DNA of 64,000 bases from Microbulbifer agarilyticus (lineage in GTDB: Bacteria; Pseudomonadota; Gammaproteobacteria; Pseudomonadales; Cellvibrionaceae). The stretch spans positions 1-64,000 of the forward strand of contig NZ_JAHVKO010000007.1 in NCBI RefSeq assembly GCF_019800665.1, written 5' to 3'. Below are positions 25,571 to 35,728 of the stretch, piece by piece. Below the pieces are notes generated by a model. That model was not told the DNA's origin. It saw only the letters and a list, made by a program, of their open reading frames with translations, and searched no databases. How positions within the stretch are numbered: position 1 is the stretch's first letter; the number at the start of each line of letters is the position of its first letter. A program made the position numbers and the translations under genes.

Positions 25571-26845
25571 ATGGCAGCTATCGGACCAGATATAGGGCAG
25601 GCTAGCATTAGTCGTGTCGATGAAGGTGCATCAAACCAGCAGTTTGCGTTGATTGCTTTGACGTCACTATTTTTTATGTGGGGTTTCATTACTTGTCTGA
25701 ATGACATTCTGATTCCGCACTTGAAAGGGGTCTTTGACCTTAGCTATACCCAAGCGATGCTGGTTCAGTTTTGTTTCTTTGGGGCTTATTTCCTTGTGTC
25801 TTTACCCGCAGGTAAGCTGGTAGAGCGAGTCGGCTATCAAAATGGCATCGTCATTGGGTTGGGGATCGCGGTTATTGGTTGTGCCCTGTTTATCCCAGCT
25901 GCGCGCATTCAGGTGTACAGTCTGTTTTTGTTCGCGTTGTTTGTATTGGCGGCGGGTATTACCGTATTGCAGGTATCCGCTAACCCGTATGTTACGGCTC
26001 TTGGTGCAGAAGAAACTGCTGCAAGCCGACTAACGCTCACCCAGGCTTTCAACTCACTCGGTACCACTGTGGCACCGTTCTTCGGCACCGCGTTAATCCT
26101 TTCGGTTGCCGGTGTTGCAGCTTCGGATATTTCAGGTGTCGAGGGCGCATCGGCAGTAGAGCTACCCTATATGATCTTGGCTGCGAGCCTGGCCGTGTTG
26201 GCGTTTACCTTTCGCTTTTTGAAACTCCCTAAAATTGAGAGCCATATGGGCGCAGATCAGGCCGCCGAGAAGGTTGGTCGCTGGGAGGCGTTAAAGCATC
26301 GCCATCTTGCGCTGGGTGTTGTGGCGATCTTTTTGTATGTGGGTGCCGAAGTGTCTATTGGCAGCTTCCTGGTTAACTTCCTGTCCGAGAGTAATATTGC
26401 CGGTATCACCGAACATGAGGCCGGCTTCTACGTATCTCTCTTCTGGGGTGGTGCGATGGTTGGGCGCTTTATCGGGGCCGCGGTGATGCAATATGTCTCC
26501 GCGGGTAAAGTACTTGCTGTATGTTCTGTCGGGGCGGTGATTCTGTTGCTGCTGACGATTTTCGGTTCGGGTCAGCTGGCAATGTGGAGCGTACTCTCTA
26601 TTGGCCTGTGTAACTCGGTAATGTTCCCGGCTATCTTCAGCCTTGCGTTGGCGCGTTTGGGGCCGTTGACCAGTCAGGGTTCCGGCTTCCTGTGCCTGGC
26701 GATTGTCGGTGGCGCGCTGGTACCGCTCGCACAGGGTGCACTGGCCGACAGCATTGGCATCCAGATGGCGTTTGCGCTACCCATCGCCTGTTATGTCTAT
26801 ATCATGTACTACGGATTAAAAGGACACTTTGTTCGCGAAGCATGA
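25571..26845 (+). CDS. FucP-family sugar:H+ symporter (first copy)
   Basis: 424 residues with about 12 hydrophobic helices. It carries the FucP/GluP subfamily motifs [19 protein letters not shown] (helix 1), [10 protein letters not shown] and [19 protein letters not shown]. Family members import L-fucose, glucose/galactose or related monosaccharides across the inner membrane with protons. Position after two GH5s and a GH30 suggests glucose or a short glucan product. It is about 60% similar by eye to the carrier at 29250 and ends at a shared bidirectional terminator. Confidence 0.9.
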   Translation: MAAIGPDIGQASISRVDEGASNQQFALIALTSLFFMWGFITCLNDILIPHLKGVFDLSYTQAMLVQFCFFGAYFLVSLPAGKLVERVGYQNGIVIGLGIAVIGCALFIPAARIQVYSLFLFALFVLAAGITVLQVSANPYVTALGAEETAASRLTLTQAFNSLGTTVAPFFGTALILSVAGVAASDISGVEGASAVELPYMILAASLAVLAFTFRFLKLPKIESHMGADQAAEKVGRWEALKHRHLALGVVAIFLYVGAEVSIGSFLVNFLSESNIAGITEHEAGFYVSLFWGGAMVGRFIGAAVMQYVSAGKVLAVCSVGAVILLLLTIFGSGQLAMWSVLSIGLCNSVMFPAIFSLALARLGPLTSQGSGFLCLAIVGGALVPLAQGALADSIGIQMAFALPIACYVYIMYYGLKGHFVREA

Positions 26846-26863
26846 TTTGTGAGCTTAGATGAA

Positions 26864-26902
26864 GCTAAAAAATGCCCGGATAATCCCGGGCATTTTTTTT
26901 AG
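26864..26902. terminator. Bidirectional terminator
   Basis: gctaaaaaatgcccgg and cccgggcattttttttagc make a long stem with A- and T-runs on both sides. It serves the symporter on the plus strand and the LytTR regulator on the minus strand. Confidence 0.92.
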
Positions 26903-26903
26903 C

Positions 26904-27728
26904 TCAAACAGCGGTTTTCGTTTGGTTCTGCTCCAAGTATTCCTTTATCGACTGTCGATAATTACGGCTGACCTTGATCTTTTCAGAGCTAGCCAGAGTG
27001 AGTAAGTACTCTCCCTTGGTTAGCACCTGAATTTCCTGGATGTAGTTCAGATTTACGAGAGTCGAGCGATGTACGCGCTTGAATGTATTGGGGCACAACT
27101 GTTGTTGTAACTCTTTAAGTGTACTGCGCATGATGTGCGTCTCGCCATTTGTGTGGACGCACATATAGTCTCCGGCGGCGTCGATCCACTGGATATCAGA
27201 CTGATTCGCCAGAATGATTCGGCCTCCGTCCTTGATCGCAAGCTTCCCTGGTGTATCGACAGGGCTATTCACTGCCTGCGTCTGTGACGAAGTTGAGGTA
27301 AGCGAGGAAAGTAATCGGCCCTTTTCGTCGGCTTGGCTGTGATCTTGTTGCTGCCCTTGTTGGCGCAGCCGTGCTCGAGCACGGTCAACAGCCAGCGCCA
27401 GCCGCTCGGGCTCCATGGGCTTAAGCACGTAGTCCACTGCGTTTACATCGAAAGCTTCAACAGCATAGTGATCGTAGGCGGTGGCGAAGATTACCTGTGG
27501 AATGATGTCACCTTGTAGCCGGCCGATTACATCAAATCCATTCATGCCGGGCATCTGTATATCCAGAAACAGCAAGTCGGGTAGATGTGTCGCGACCGCA
27601 TTAAGCGCTTCACGCCCATTGCGGCAGGTCGTAATCACCTCTATATCTGGGATGTCTTCCAGGAGCGATTGGAGTAACTGCAGTGCCAGGGGTTCGTCAT
27701 CGACTAACACCGTTTTCAATGGGACCAT
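26904..27728 (-). CDS. LytTR-family response regulator
   Basis: 274 residues. The receiver domain (about 1-120) has the acidic pair VDDEP and the phospho-acceptor Asp in LLFLDIQMPGMNGFDV (about 55). The C-terminal LytTR DNA-binding domain (about 165-265) contains IQWIDAAGDYMCVH and FKRVHRSTLVNL. LytTR proteins bind paired short direct repeats. It overlaps the kinase gene by 13 bases and has a strong GGAGG ribosome site inside it. Its placement between two FucP-type carriers suggests it senses and controls sugar uptake. Confidence 0.93.
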   Translation of the reverse strand: MVPLKTVLVDDEPLALQLLQSLLEDIPDIEVITTCRNGREALNAVATHLPDLLFLDIQMPGMNGFDVIGRLQGDIIPQVIFATAYDHYAVEAFDVNAVDYVLKPMEPERLALAVDRARARLRQQGQQQDHSQADEKGRLLSSLTSTSSQTQAVNSPVDTPGKLAIKDGGRIILANQSDIQWIDAAGDYMCVHTNGETHIMRSTLKELQQQLCPNTFKRVHRSTLVNLNYIQEIQVLTKGEYLLTLASSEKIKVSRNYRQSIKEYLEQNQTKTAV

Positions 27729-28891
27729 GAGACCACCTCCGGTTGTGTTTCCTCGGCGGTCTCGTTAGGTAGGTTAAGCGTAACGATGAGTCCACCTGAG
27801 GGCTTCTGGGACTGGGTAAAATAGAAATCATTGCCATAGAGGGTTGTCAGACGATCCTGAACGTTCGATAGGCCCACGCCGGTGGACTCAATATCACACT
27901 CTTCATCTGAGACATCTCCGCTACTTGTGCCCGTGTCGCACACTTCGATGTGTAAGCGGTTTTGGTCGACTTTTGCACGTATTGCAATGGTTCCGCCAGA
28001 CACACTCTGTGCTATGGCGTACTTGATGGCATTCTCCGCGATGGGCTGTAGAAGCATACTGGGCACCAGGCTTTCCGATGCATTCATTTCGATGTCCACC
28101 TCTACGCGGAGCCGGTCGGCGAACCGAGTACGTTCGATATCCAGGTACAACTGGACCGCTTTAATTTCTTGGCTAAGGGAAACTTTCTTCAGCGGCGCTT
28201 CAGTCAGAGAAAGGCGCAGAAACTGGCTTAAGCGAAGCACCATATCTTGCGCCTGCTTCTCATGTTTGATACGAATCAGCGCGTTGATGGAGTTGAGGGT
28301 GTTGAACAAAAAGTGAGGGTTTAACTGGTAACGCAGCATCTTCAACTGCGCTTCCTTGGCAATAGACTCCGCATGTACGCGCTTTAGCTGCTCTTGTTCG
28401 TGAATCGCGGCGACCTTTAGTACAAGTTTGTGCTCTTCCTGCAGTAGGAGAAAATATTTTACCCCACAATACAGCGCACTCCAGAACAAAAACGTAAATA
28501 AGGAAGCGTAATACCAGCCACCAAATTCTGGCCAGAGCGAGCTTCCACCCAAAAAGTACTGGTTGGTTTCCATGCGTACCACAGTCCATATTCCCGCAAT
28601 AACCGCGATCGCGAGCAGGTAGAAAAAGGTGCGCAGTGCTATTGGTGTATACCAAGCGACATCAAATATAGGCTTTAAGAACAGAGAAAGCAGCACGCCT
28701 ATACCGCATTGAAACAGGGTGTTGAGGGGCTCGGCCGCAGCGCCGCTATCGGCGGAGCTCCATGCGCTCACAGATAAAAAGGTAATGACAAGGATGCCAG
28801 ACCAGCTCACAAGCTGAAGCTTGATAAACCAGTGTTGGGACTGAATTGCCGAAGGCTCAGCCTGTTTCTGCGGAGGGGCGAGAGAGCTCAT
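27716..28891 (-). CDS. LytS-like sensor histidine kinase
   Basis: 391 residues from ATG 28891; a GTG at 28960 would add 23 residues, and neither start has a clear ribosome site. Four or so hydrophobic helices (first about residue 22) precede a short coiled segment and a His_kinase domain: the phospho-acceptor His is in LRYQLNPHFLFNTLNSINAL, and the ATP-binding N-box is ENAIKYAI, followed by GVGLSNVQDRL. It forms a two-component pair with the overlapping LytTR regulator. No periplasmic ligand domain is visible, so the signal may be membrane-derived or a sugar entering through the neighbouring carriers. Confidence 0.92.
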   Translation of the reverse strand: MSSLAPPQKQAEPSAIQSQHWFIKLQLVSWSGILVITFLSVSAWSSADSGAAAEPLNTLFQCGIGVLLSLFLKPIFDVAWYTPIALRTFFYLLAIAVIAGIWTVVRMETNQYFLGGSSLWPEFGGWYYASLFTFLFWSALYCGVKYFLLLQEEHKLVLKVAAIHEQEQLKRVHAESIAKEAQLKMLRYQLNPHFLFNTLNSINALIRIKHEKQAQDMVLRLSQFLRLSLTEAPLKKVSLSQEIKAVQLYLDIERTRFADRLRVEVDIEMNASESLVPSMLLQPIAENAIKYAIAQSVSGGTIAIRAKVDQNRLHIEVCDTGTSSGDVSDEECDIESTGVGLSNVQDRLTTLYGNDFYFTQSQKPSGGLIVTLNLPNETAEETQPEVVSWSH

Positions 28892-29249
28892 GTTATTGTC
28901 AATTATTGCACCATCGGTAGGCACCGTCCGCACAGCGTCGGCACCTAGAAAAGAATACACATTTATAGAGGGGCGGGCTATTCTCTAGGCGAGCGAACCG
29001 TCCGCTTTGCCTTGCTTTTGGGCCGCCTTACCTGAAATCGAATATATAGGAAGCCTCCGGGGTCCACTTGGTCTTGATTTCAGTCCGCTCAGTCGTGGGA
29101 ATGCTTGACGGAAACCTATTTAATATCAGTTTGTGGTAGCTTCATTGTTAACCGATATCGTGCCTCGCAGGGTGAGTATTTTGGTGAAGTGGATGTAAGT
29201 CAGGAAAGGATACTGTGTTTGGCCTGTTTGCCAGAATGGCGGAAAGTAC

Positions 29250-30563
29250 ATGAATGAATTAGTGCCTGAGCGTGCCCGAGTTTCCAGTGGCGCCGCGCCT
29301 GATGTAGGCACATACACCGTCGGTAAGCGTGCGGGACTGTTTGTGCTGACAGTCCTGTTTTTTGTGTGGGGCTTTATTACCAGTCTGAATGATATCTTGG
29401 TTCCACATCTGAAAAGCGCGTTCGATCTGAGTTATACCAAGGCGATCCTTGTTCAATTCAGTTTCTTTGCGGCCTATTTTCTTGTGTCCCTGCCTGCAGG
29501 AATGTTGATTCGTCGGGTCGGATATCAATTGGGCATCGTGCTCGGCTTACTTATTGCCTGTGCGGGGTGTTTGCTGTTCATTCCCGCCGCACGCATGCAT
29601 GTATACATGATGTTTCTTCTGGGATTGTTTGTGCTAGCGAGCGGCATCGCAATTTTGCAGGTTTCAGCGAATCCCTATGTGATTGCGCTTGGCCGTCCAG
29701 AAAGTGCCCCGAGCAGGCTGAATTTAACCCAGGCTTTTAACTCTCTTGGAACATCCCTTGCGCCTATTTTTGGTGCGCTTGTTATTTTCTCAGCAGGCGC
29801 AGGTGTTGTAAGTTTTCCCGCAGTGCAACCTGAAATCAGTTACTCTGCCAGTGAAGCGGCCTCTGTCGAAATTCCCTATTTCTGGCTTGCTGTCGTGTTG
29901 CTCGTGCTCGTGGCGTTCTTTTCCTGGGTTAGCCTCCCATCGATAAAGGAGGAAGAAGATACTCAGAAAGAGCCAAAAGCCCGGGCGCTCGGTATCTTCG
30001 AGTTTTTCCGGTTTCCGCGATTGGCGTTGGGCGCCGTGGCCATTTTCTTTTATGTGGGCGCCGAAGTTGCCATTGGTAGTTTTTTGGTCAGCTATGTCAG
30101 CGAGAAATCGGTTGGCAACATGGGGGTCGGCGAGGCTGCGCGTTATGTGTCGCTCTACTGGGCCGGTGCGATGATTGGGCGCTTTATCGGAGCGGGAGTA
30201 TTGAAGTTTGTGCGCCCCGGAGCCTTGCTCGCCATCTGTGGTTTTTCCGCAGTGGTGTTGATTTCGCTCTCGATTACATCAGAGGGCCAGCTGGCTGTTT
30301 GGACTATTGTGGCGGTCGGCCTGTGTAACTCGATCATGTTTCCCACTATTTTCAGTCTTGCTCTCGGCGGCTTGCGTCAATTTACCAGTCAGGGATCTGG
30401 GGTGTTATGTATGGCTATTGTAGGCGGTGCAATAGTGCCTCTTTTTCAGGGGATTACTGCGGATAGCGCAGGTATCCGGCTTTCATTTGTTGTGCCCCTG
30501 ATTTGCTATTGCTACATCGTCTACTACGGTGCATTTTCCCCGTTTTTACGTAACCGGAAGTAG
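29250..30563 (+). CDS. FucP-family sugar:H+ symporter (second copy)
   Basis: 437 residues, about 12 transmembrane helices, with the subfamily motifs FFVWGFITSLNDILVPHLK, SANPYVIALG and [19 protein letters not shown]. It is a clear paralogue of the carrier at 25571, with a different N-terminus and central loop (EEEDTQKEPKARALG). It has a GGAAA site before the ATG, diverges from the LytS gene across about 290-360 bases and precedes the GH3 gene. It may import glucose released by GH3, or a different monosaccharide from the first copy. Confidence 0.9.
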   Translation: MNELVPERARVSSGAAPDVGTYTVGKRAGLFVLTVLFFVWGFITSLNDILVPHLKSAFDLSYTKAILVQFSFFAAYFLVSLPAGMLIRRVGYQLGIVLGLLIACAGCLLFIPAARMHVYMMFLLGLFVLASGIAILQVSANPYVIALGRPESAPSRLNLTQAFNSLGTSLAPIFGALVIFSAGAGVVSFPAVQPEISYSASEAASVEIPYFWLAVVLLVLVAFFSWVSLPSIKEEEDTQKEPKARALGIFEFFRFPRLALGAVAIFFYVGAEVAIGSFLVSYVSEKSVGNMGVGEAARYVSLYWAGAMIGRFIGAGVLKFVRPGALLAICGFSAVVLISLSITSEGQLAVWTIVAVGLCNSIMFPTIFSLALGGLRQFTSQGSGVLCMAIVGGAIVPLFQGITADSAGIRLSFVVPLICYCYIVYYGAFSPFLRNRK

Positions 30564-30932
30564 TACTCTCCTTTTTCCCAGTGTATTGCGTAATTACAAT
30601 GAACCCCTAGTTGCAATAAGGCGGCGCATTGAATTCCTCTTGTTTATACGCTTGTCCGAATCGTCTCATCCAAAGACCTCCTTGTCGTGAACGCCTTCCA
30701 GACAAAGTTTCACATGCTACATTAAGCGCTGAACCTCGCGCATGGTGGTTCATCTGTAAAGCATCTCTCTTGGTCATGACGACCGTTGTGCTTTCGATGT
30801 TTTTTCTCGTCGAAATTGTGGCCGGTTGCATCTGCTCCGGCTTTTTTTATGTCTGGGTTACTTGTCACTTTCTCGACGGTGATTAAGAAAGCATATCGAC
30901 GGGAGAGACGCGCAAAATAATGGAGAAAGAAT
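30564..30932. other. Intergenic region before the GH3 gene
   Basis: 369 bases with no convincing gene. A terminator-like hairpin occurs late in it (30821-30848). The rest presumably holds the GH3 promoter; no operator was recognised. Confidence 0.4.
30821..30848 (+). terminator. Possible intrinsic terminator or attenuator
   Basis: gccgg and ccggc pair across an 11-base loop and are followed by seven Ts. It is only about 85 bases upstream of the GH3 start, so it could end the symporter transcript late or attenuate GH3. The stem is short. Confidence 0.45.
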
Positions 30933-32765
30933 ATGAAGTGGATATCTTGCCTGGGGGCACTGTCGATACTGCTGTTGAGCGGAGCCAGTTTTGCTGCACA
31001 GGACGTTGATGAACGGGTTGAGGCGCTCCTGGAGCGAATGTCGTTGGCTGAAAAAATTGGGCAAATGACCCAGGCCGAGCGATCTCATGCGAGTCCGGAG
31101 GATGTAAAAACCTATTTTATTGGGTCCATTCTCAACGGTGGTGGCTCTGTACCCGGTGAAAACAAGAGAAGCGACTGGGTCGGCATGATTAGCGACTACC
31201 AGGGCGCCGCGCAGTCAACCCGACTTGGTATTCCCATTTTATATGGCACTGACGCAGTTCATGGCCACAGCAATGTAAAGAATGCGACGATTTTTCCTCA
31301 TAACGTTGGTCTGGGTGCGACGCGTAATCCAGAACTGGCGTATTCCATCGGTCTTGCTACCGCAAAAGAAGTCGCTGCCACGGGAATCCACTGGACCTTC
31401 GCTCCGACCCTGTGTGTCGCCCGCGATGATCGTTGGGGGCGCGCCTATGAGTGCTTTGGTGAGGATCCGGCCCTAGTCGCAGAGTTTGCGGAGCCCTTCG
31501 TAAAAGGTTTGCAGGGGGACACATTGAATGGCAATACCATTGGCGAAAACCGCGTAATTGCGACGGCGAAGCACTGGGTAGCTGATGGCGGCACCACCTA
31601 TGGAACCGGTGATGAGGGTTATGCGATCGACCGTGGCGACACGCAGCTGACGGATGAAGAATTGGAGCGACTGCATATTTCTCCCTACCTGCCAGCTTTG
31701 TCGTCGGATGTAGGCTCGGTAATGGTTTCCTACAGTAGTGTGAATGGGAAAAAGATGCATGAACACAAGGGATTGGTGAACGATCTCCTCAAAGACGAGC
31801 TGGGATTTGTTGGCTTTACAATTTCCGATTGGTCTGCATTGGGCGAAATTCCAGCAGAAACAAATCGTGAGCGTGTGGTCCGCTCCATTAACGCCGGCCT
31901 TGATATGATCATGGAGCCAGAGAAATGGCAGGAATTCATTACCGACCTGACTGCGGCAGTCAAGGCTGGTGAAGTACCGATGGAGCGCATTGACGAGGCA
32001 GTGAGACGTATTCTTCTGGTTAAGGCGCGTTCAGGGCTGCTCGAAAATCCGGTATCACCTTTGGCGCTCAGTGCACAGGGCGATAGTGTCCTCGGTAATG
32101 ATGAGCACCGTGCGCTCGCGCGTCAGGCGGTACGCGAGTCGATGGTGTTACTGAAGAATGAAAAGTCGCTGTTACCAATTGATAAAAAGTCCAAAATATT
32201 TGTTGCCGGCGTACATGCCAACGATATTGGATTCCAGTCAGGTGGGTGGACGCTTGAATGGCAGGGTAAATCAGGAATTGAAACGCAGGGCACGACGATT
32301 CTTGAAGGTATCCAGGCAGCGGCATCCACGGTTACCTACGGTGAAGACGGCAAAGGCGTCGAAGGCCATGATGTGGCGATTGTCGTGGTCGGCGAAGACC
32401 CATACGCGGAAGGTTGGGGGGACTATCGTCCAGCGCCATGTGAAAAATGTAAGCCAATGAGTCTATCGGCCGAACAGCGTCAGTTGCTGGATCGTGTGAC
32501 CGATAGTGGCGTACCGACGGTAGTTGTGATTATTTCCGGTCGTCCATTAATGGTTTCCGACCAGATATCCGATTGGCAATCTGTTGTTGCCGCATGGCTC
32601 CCTGGTACCGAGGGCGCTGGTGTGGCCGATGTATTGTTTGGCGAATATGCGCCAACAGGAAAGTTGCCCGTGACCTGGCCTCGCAATCTGGCTCAGATCC
32701 CTATCAACCTCGGTGATGAGGATTATGATCCGCTGTTTCCTTATGGATTCGGTCTGAGTTATTAA
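30933..32765 (+). CDS. Periplasmic GH3 beta-glucosidase
   Basis: 610 residues with a signal peptide (1-21, ISCLGALSILLLSGASFA). The N-terminal GH3 barrel (about 25-370) includes LAEKIGQMTQAER, YGTDAVHGHSNV and the nucleophile Asp299 in FTISDWSA. The C-terminal GH3 sandwich follows (about 400-610) and closes with LFPYGFGLSY, the usual end of the short ExoI-type GH3 enzymes that lack the FnIII domain. It should cut glucose from oligosaccharides made by the GH5/GH30 enzymes. GGAG lies before the ATG. Confidence 0.94.
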   Translation: MKWISCLGALSILLLSGASFAAQDVDERVEALLERMSLAEKIGQMTQAERSHASPEDVKTYFIGSILNGGGSVPGENKRSDWVGMISDYQGAAQSTRLGIPILYGTDAVHGHSNVKNATIFPHNVGLGATRNPELAYSIGLATAKEVAATGIHWTFAPTLCVARDDRWGRAYECFGEDPALVAEFAEPFVKGLQGDTLNGNTIGENRVIATAKHWVADGGTTYGTGDEGYAIDRGDTQLTDEELERLHISPYLPALSSDVGSVMVSYSSVNGKKMHEHKGLVNDLLKDELGFVGFTISDWSALGEIPAETNRERVVRSINAGLDMIMEPEKWQEFITDLTAAVKAGEVPMERIDEAVRRILLVKARSGLLENPVSPLALSAQGDSVLGNDEHRALARQAVRESMVLLKNEKSLLPIDKKSKIFVAGVHANDIGFQSGGWTLEWQGKSGIETQGTTILEGIQAAASTVTYGEDGKGVEGHDVAIVVVGEDPYAEGWGDYRPAPCEKCKPMSLSAEQRQLLDRVTDSGVPTVVVIISGRPLMVSDQISDWQSVVAAWLPGTEGAGVADVLFGEYAPTGKLPVTWPRNLAQIPINLGDEDYDPLFPYGFGLSY

Positions 32766-32776
32766 TGATGTGAAAT

Positions 32777-32807
32777 AAAAAGCGGGGCTTGAACCCCGCT
32801 TTTTATT
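32777..32807. terminator. Bidirectional terminator
   Basis: aaaaagcggggc and gccccgcttttt-type arms pair around ttgaa with A/T runs on both flanks. It serves the GH3 gene and the convergent halogenase operon. Confidence 0.92.
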
Positions 32808-32822
32808 GTATGCTACCGGTGA

Positions 32823-34328
32823 TTATTTAACCTTGCAGTAGCGGTCGAGATACTCTCCGTGGGGCGGCATGGCACCTACAACATATTGAATCCCGTCGCG
32901 AACCTCTTGCAGTCTATCCTTGACAAATGACGTGTCCATTTTGCTCGTTAATGGGTGACAAGACTCCGTGCGAATTCCTTGTCCATGCATCACAGCAAGC
33001 CAGCTGGGTACACTGAACAGTTCGTCATCTTCACGAAATATATTGCCCGTTTGCTGGTAGCTTGTCAGCTTGCGAGCAAGGTGAGGAGGTGCCTCCATTG
33101 CGGCGAGTGCGCGCCAGAAGGGCTCTGGTCGGCGGTTGGCTCGGTAGTGCAAGATAAGAAAATCACGGATTCGCTGATATTCCAGGCTAGTACGCTCATT
33201 AAAAATACGGCGTTTATCTTCTTCAAAGTTTTGGCTGGGATAGAGCGCTATTAGTTTTTGAATCGCACTTTGAATTAGGTGAATACTGGTGCTCTCGAGA
33301 GGCTCCAGGAATCCGGCAGAAAGCCCAATCGCGATACAGTTTTTTTCCCAGAAGGACTCTAGATGTCCGGTGGTAAATTTTAGCTGGCGCGGATTTCCCT
33401 CTGCGGCGCCATCCAGATTTTCGAGCAATGTAGCGGTCGCCTCATCATCACTGATGTAATCGCTACAGTAGACATAACCGTTGCCATTTCGGTGCTGCAG
33501 TGGGATTCGCCATTGCCAGCCTGCTGAGCGGGCAGTGGAGCGCGTGAACGGCTCCGGTGCACCGCTACGTTCGCAGGCGACTGCTACTGCTCGGTTGCAT
33601 GGAAGCCAGTTGCTCCAGTCGACAAATTTTGTCCCAAGGGCTTGTCGCATTAACAGGGAGCGAAAACCTGAGCAGTCGATGAATAGATCGCCGTGAATTC
33701 GCTCACCCGACGTCAGCCGGACACTTTCGATGTAGCCTGATTCTGGGCTTTCCTGACTGTCCTCTATCACTCCTTCAATACGCTCGACGTCAAGGTCTTC
33801 TGAGAATTTACGCAAGAACTGTGCATAGAGACCTGCGTCGAACTGAAACGCATATGCCAGGGCATCAAACGGCGCGTCGGGCATGGGCTGCATTCTGGTG
33901 AACTTGCCGGCGAATGCAGATTGGGCAGCCAATGAGTACTCTTCAAGATCGGGCGAGTTGCCCTGGTTGTAGCGCTGTAGCCACCAGTGTTGGAAATCTA
34001 TGCTGTCGATACCTCGGCCATAAGTACCGAACGGATGGAAGTACCGCTCACCTTCAGCACCCCAGCCCACAAAATCGATCCCTAGCTTGAAGGTACCCTT
34101 GGTCTCGGCCATAAACTGGTTTTCGTCTATACCCAGCATTTTGTTGAAGGTGATGAGGCTTGGGATACTTGCTTCGCCCACTCCTACGGTTCCAATAGAC
34201 TCAGACTCGATCAATTGAATCTTGCTGTCGGTCCCTTGGGTAACTTTTGCGAGGGCGGCGGCGGTCATCCAGCCGGCAGTACCACCACCGACAATAACGA
34301 CGCGTTTTACGGGGGAAGGGTTAGTCAC
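32823..34328 (-). CDS. Tryptophan-halogenase-family flavoprotein (A)
   Basis: 501 residues. The FAD-binding GGGTAGWMTAAAL motif is at the N-terminus. The catalytic lysine region (GVGEASIP...ETKGTFKLGI), the GWQWRIP motif that separates halogenases from monooxygenases, and the SAGFLEPLESTSIHL segment with the catalytic Glu are all present. The enzyme could halogenate an aromatic or tryptophan-like substrate with reduced FAD. Such genes often accompany TonB-dependent receptors in sugar-utilisation loci of marine and plant-associated bacteria, where their real substrate is unknown. It is last in a three-gene operon and overlaps its neighbour by 4 bases. Confidence 0.88.
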   Translation of the reverse strand: MTNPSPVKRVVIVGGGTAGWMTAAALAKVTQGTDSKIQLIESESIGTVGVGEASIPSLITFNKMLGIDENQFMAETKGTFKLGIDFVGWGAEGERYFHPFGTYGRGIDSIDFQHWWLQRYNQGNSPDLEEYSLAAQSAFAGKFTRMQPMPDAPFDALAYAFQFDAGLYAQFLRKFSEDLDVERIEGVIEDSQESPESGYIESVRLTSGERIHGDLFIDCSGFRSLLMRQALGTKFVDWSNWLPCNRAVAVACERSGAPEPFTRSTARSAGWQWRIPLQHRNGNGYVYCSDYISDDEATATLLENLDGAAEGNPRQLKFTTGHLESFWEKNCIAIGLSAGFLEPLESTSIHLIQSAIQKLIALYPSQNFEEDKRRIFNERTSLEYQRIRDFLILHYRANRRPEPFWRALAAMEAPPHLARKLTSYQQTGNIFREDDELFSVPSWLAVMHGQGIRTESCHPLTSKMDTSFVKDRLQEVRDGIQYVVGAMPPHGEYLDRYCKVK

Positions 34329-35728
34329 AAGCGCGCTCCTCTTTTAATGGTATTCGGCAGCGTTGCAAGGTAGTCAGTATACGCAGGGGCTCTTTGCGCG
34401 GCCTGTTGATAGTGCGGCCGCAAGGCGTTGAGCCAGTTTGCATAATCTTTATCGTTTCCGGGCTCGGGAATACTGCCTTTGCGTGGCCAGACACCCGCCA
34501 AAGTGGGCAGTATTTGCCAGAGAGATTTGTCCACAACTTCGTGATCAGTTTGCGGAGTTTGACCGCAGGCGCGTAGTAGTGCCAAACGGTGCCTATTCGT
34601 GCGGGTAAGGAAACCTGTCTGTCCTGCGAGCCACTTGCATAGATTCTGCAGGTCGTTCACTTCATCGCGATAAAGAGCAGATTCAATGTTGAACTGTTTC
34701 TGTTGGGGTTGCCAGCCTTGGGTCTCGTTAAGAAGTGGTAGGAGCTGTTGGAGCTGGAACTGGGTCACGGCTAACGGATTCGTACTGTAACCGGGATCCG
34801 CCCAGGCTGGGCCCATGGCAAGTATATTTTGTACCCATGCATTCTGAAATTGTGGCAGTAGCTCTGCCTGGATCTGGTACTCGAACCGCTGACCACGTAC
34901 TTTGAGTTGCCAGGATGTCCGTTCAAGATGTAATTGTGCAAAGGTTTTACGACCGGCTTCTTTCGCTCCAGGGATCTGTGATGCATTGATCTGGCGATAC
35001 ATGGGAATACCGGGGCAGGGCTGGTAGTGCTGATCCCCATGCCGATGGTCGTCGGCCAACTGGTGCATCAATTGGCCGTCGCAGTCGACTATCAGGTCGC
35101 ATTTTAGAATACGACCGTCTTCCAGTTGCAGAGAGTTGGTGCGTGTGTTGTCAGCTTCCTGAAAGAGCTGAACATTTTGTTCGATGACGTTGAGCCGGCG
35201 GACGCTGGCTATTCGGGATAGGAATTCGCAATACTCTTTACTGGTGCACTGCAGGCCAGCTTGGGTAGTTTGATAGACATCTGCGCTGTTGTGGTCTGCG
35301 AGCAGGTAACGATCTTTCTGCGCCATGAGGCAGGCAATATTGAACTGGCTAGCCTCCACCTTCATTCCGAGCCTCTGTGATCGTTGCCACCACAGGAAAA
35401 AAGCTTGCCTGTGGTGTTCGAATCCGTAGCCGCCACTTGCCAGCCACAATGGCTCATGCATATGGGAGCTTCCCGGTGGTGTTACCGCACATGCCAGTAA
35501 TATGTCTGCCATATCCGCAGCGATGAACTCGACGGGGTCAATCCCGATGTTGCCGTGCGCCAGAGCCGCATCCTCGGTGAGAAGAAGGGGGGTATTGCTT
35601 GAATTGGGAGGCGCTACCAGGGTGACTTTACATGCCTGCGTGGGTAGTTGCTGTGTCAGGAATAGGAGTGTGTACCAGGCGCTCGGATTGTTGCCCACTA
35701 CGGCTATGTTCAGCGGATTACTCTTCAT
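34325..35728 (-). CDS. Degenerate tryptophan-halogenase-like protein (B)
   Basis: 467 residues. The fold resembles its two neighbours: an N-terminal dinucleotide-binding start and an LILKCDLIVDCDGQ-like segment in the middle. The key motifs are altered. GGGTAGW is replaced by GNNPSAW, the WxWxIP motif is absent, and the catalytic lysine and the EPLEST glutamate segments are not recognisable. It is probably not a functional halogenase and may act as a partner subunit. Four-base ATGA-type overlaps on both sides show strict translational coupling to the intact paralogues. Confidence 0.7.
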   Translation of the reverse strand: MKSNPLNIAVVGNNPSAWYTLLFLTQQLPTQACKVTLVAPPNSSNTPLLLTEDAALAHGNIGIDPVEFIAADMADILLACAVTPPGSSHMHEPLWLASGGYGFEHHRQAFFLWWQRSQRLGMKVEASQFNIACLMAQKDRYLLADHNSADVYQTTQAGLQCTSKEYCEFLSRIASVRRLNVIEQNVQLFQEADNTRTNSLQLEDGRILKCDLIVDCDGQLMHQLADDHRHGDQHYQPCPGIPMYRQINASQIPGAKEAGRKTFAQLHLERTSWQLKVRGQRFEYQIQAELLPQFQNAWVQNILAMGPAWADPGYSTNPLAVTQFQLQQLLPLLNETQGWQPQQKQFNIESALYRDEVNDLQNLCKWLAGQTGFLTRTNRHRLALLRACGQTPQTDHEVVDKSLWQILPTLAGVWPRKGSIPEPGNDKDYANWLNALRPHYQQAAQRAPAYTDYLATLPNTIKRGARL

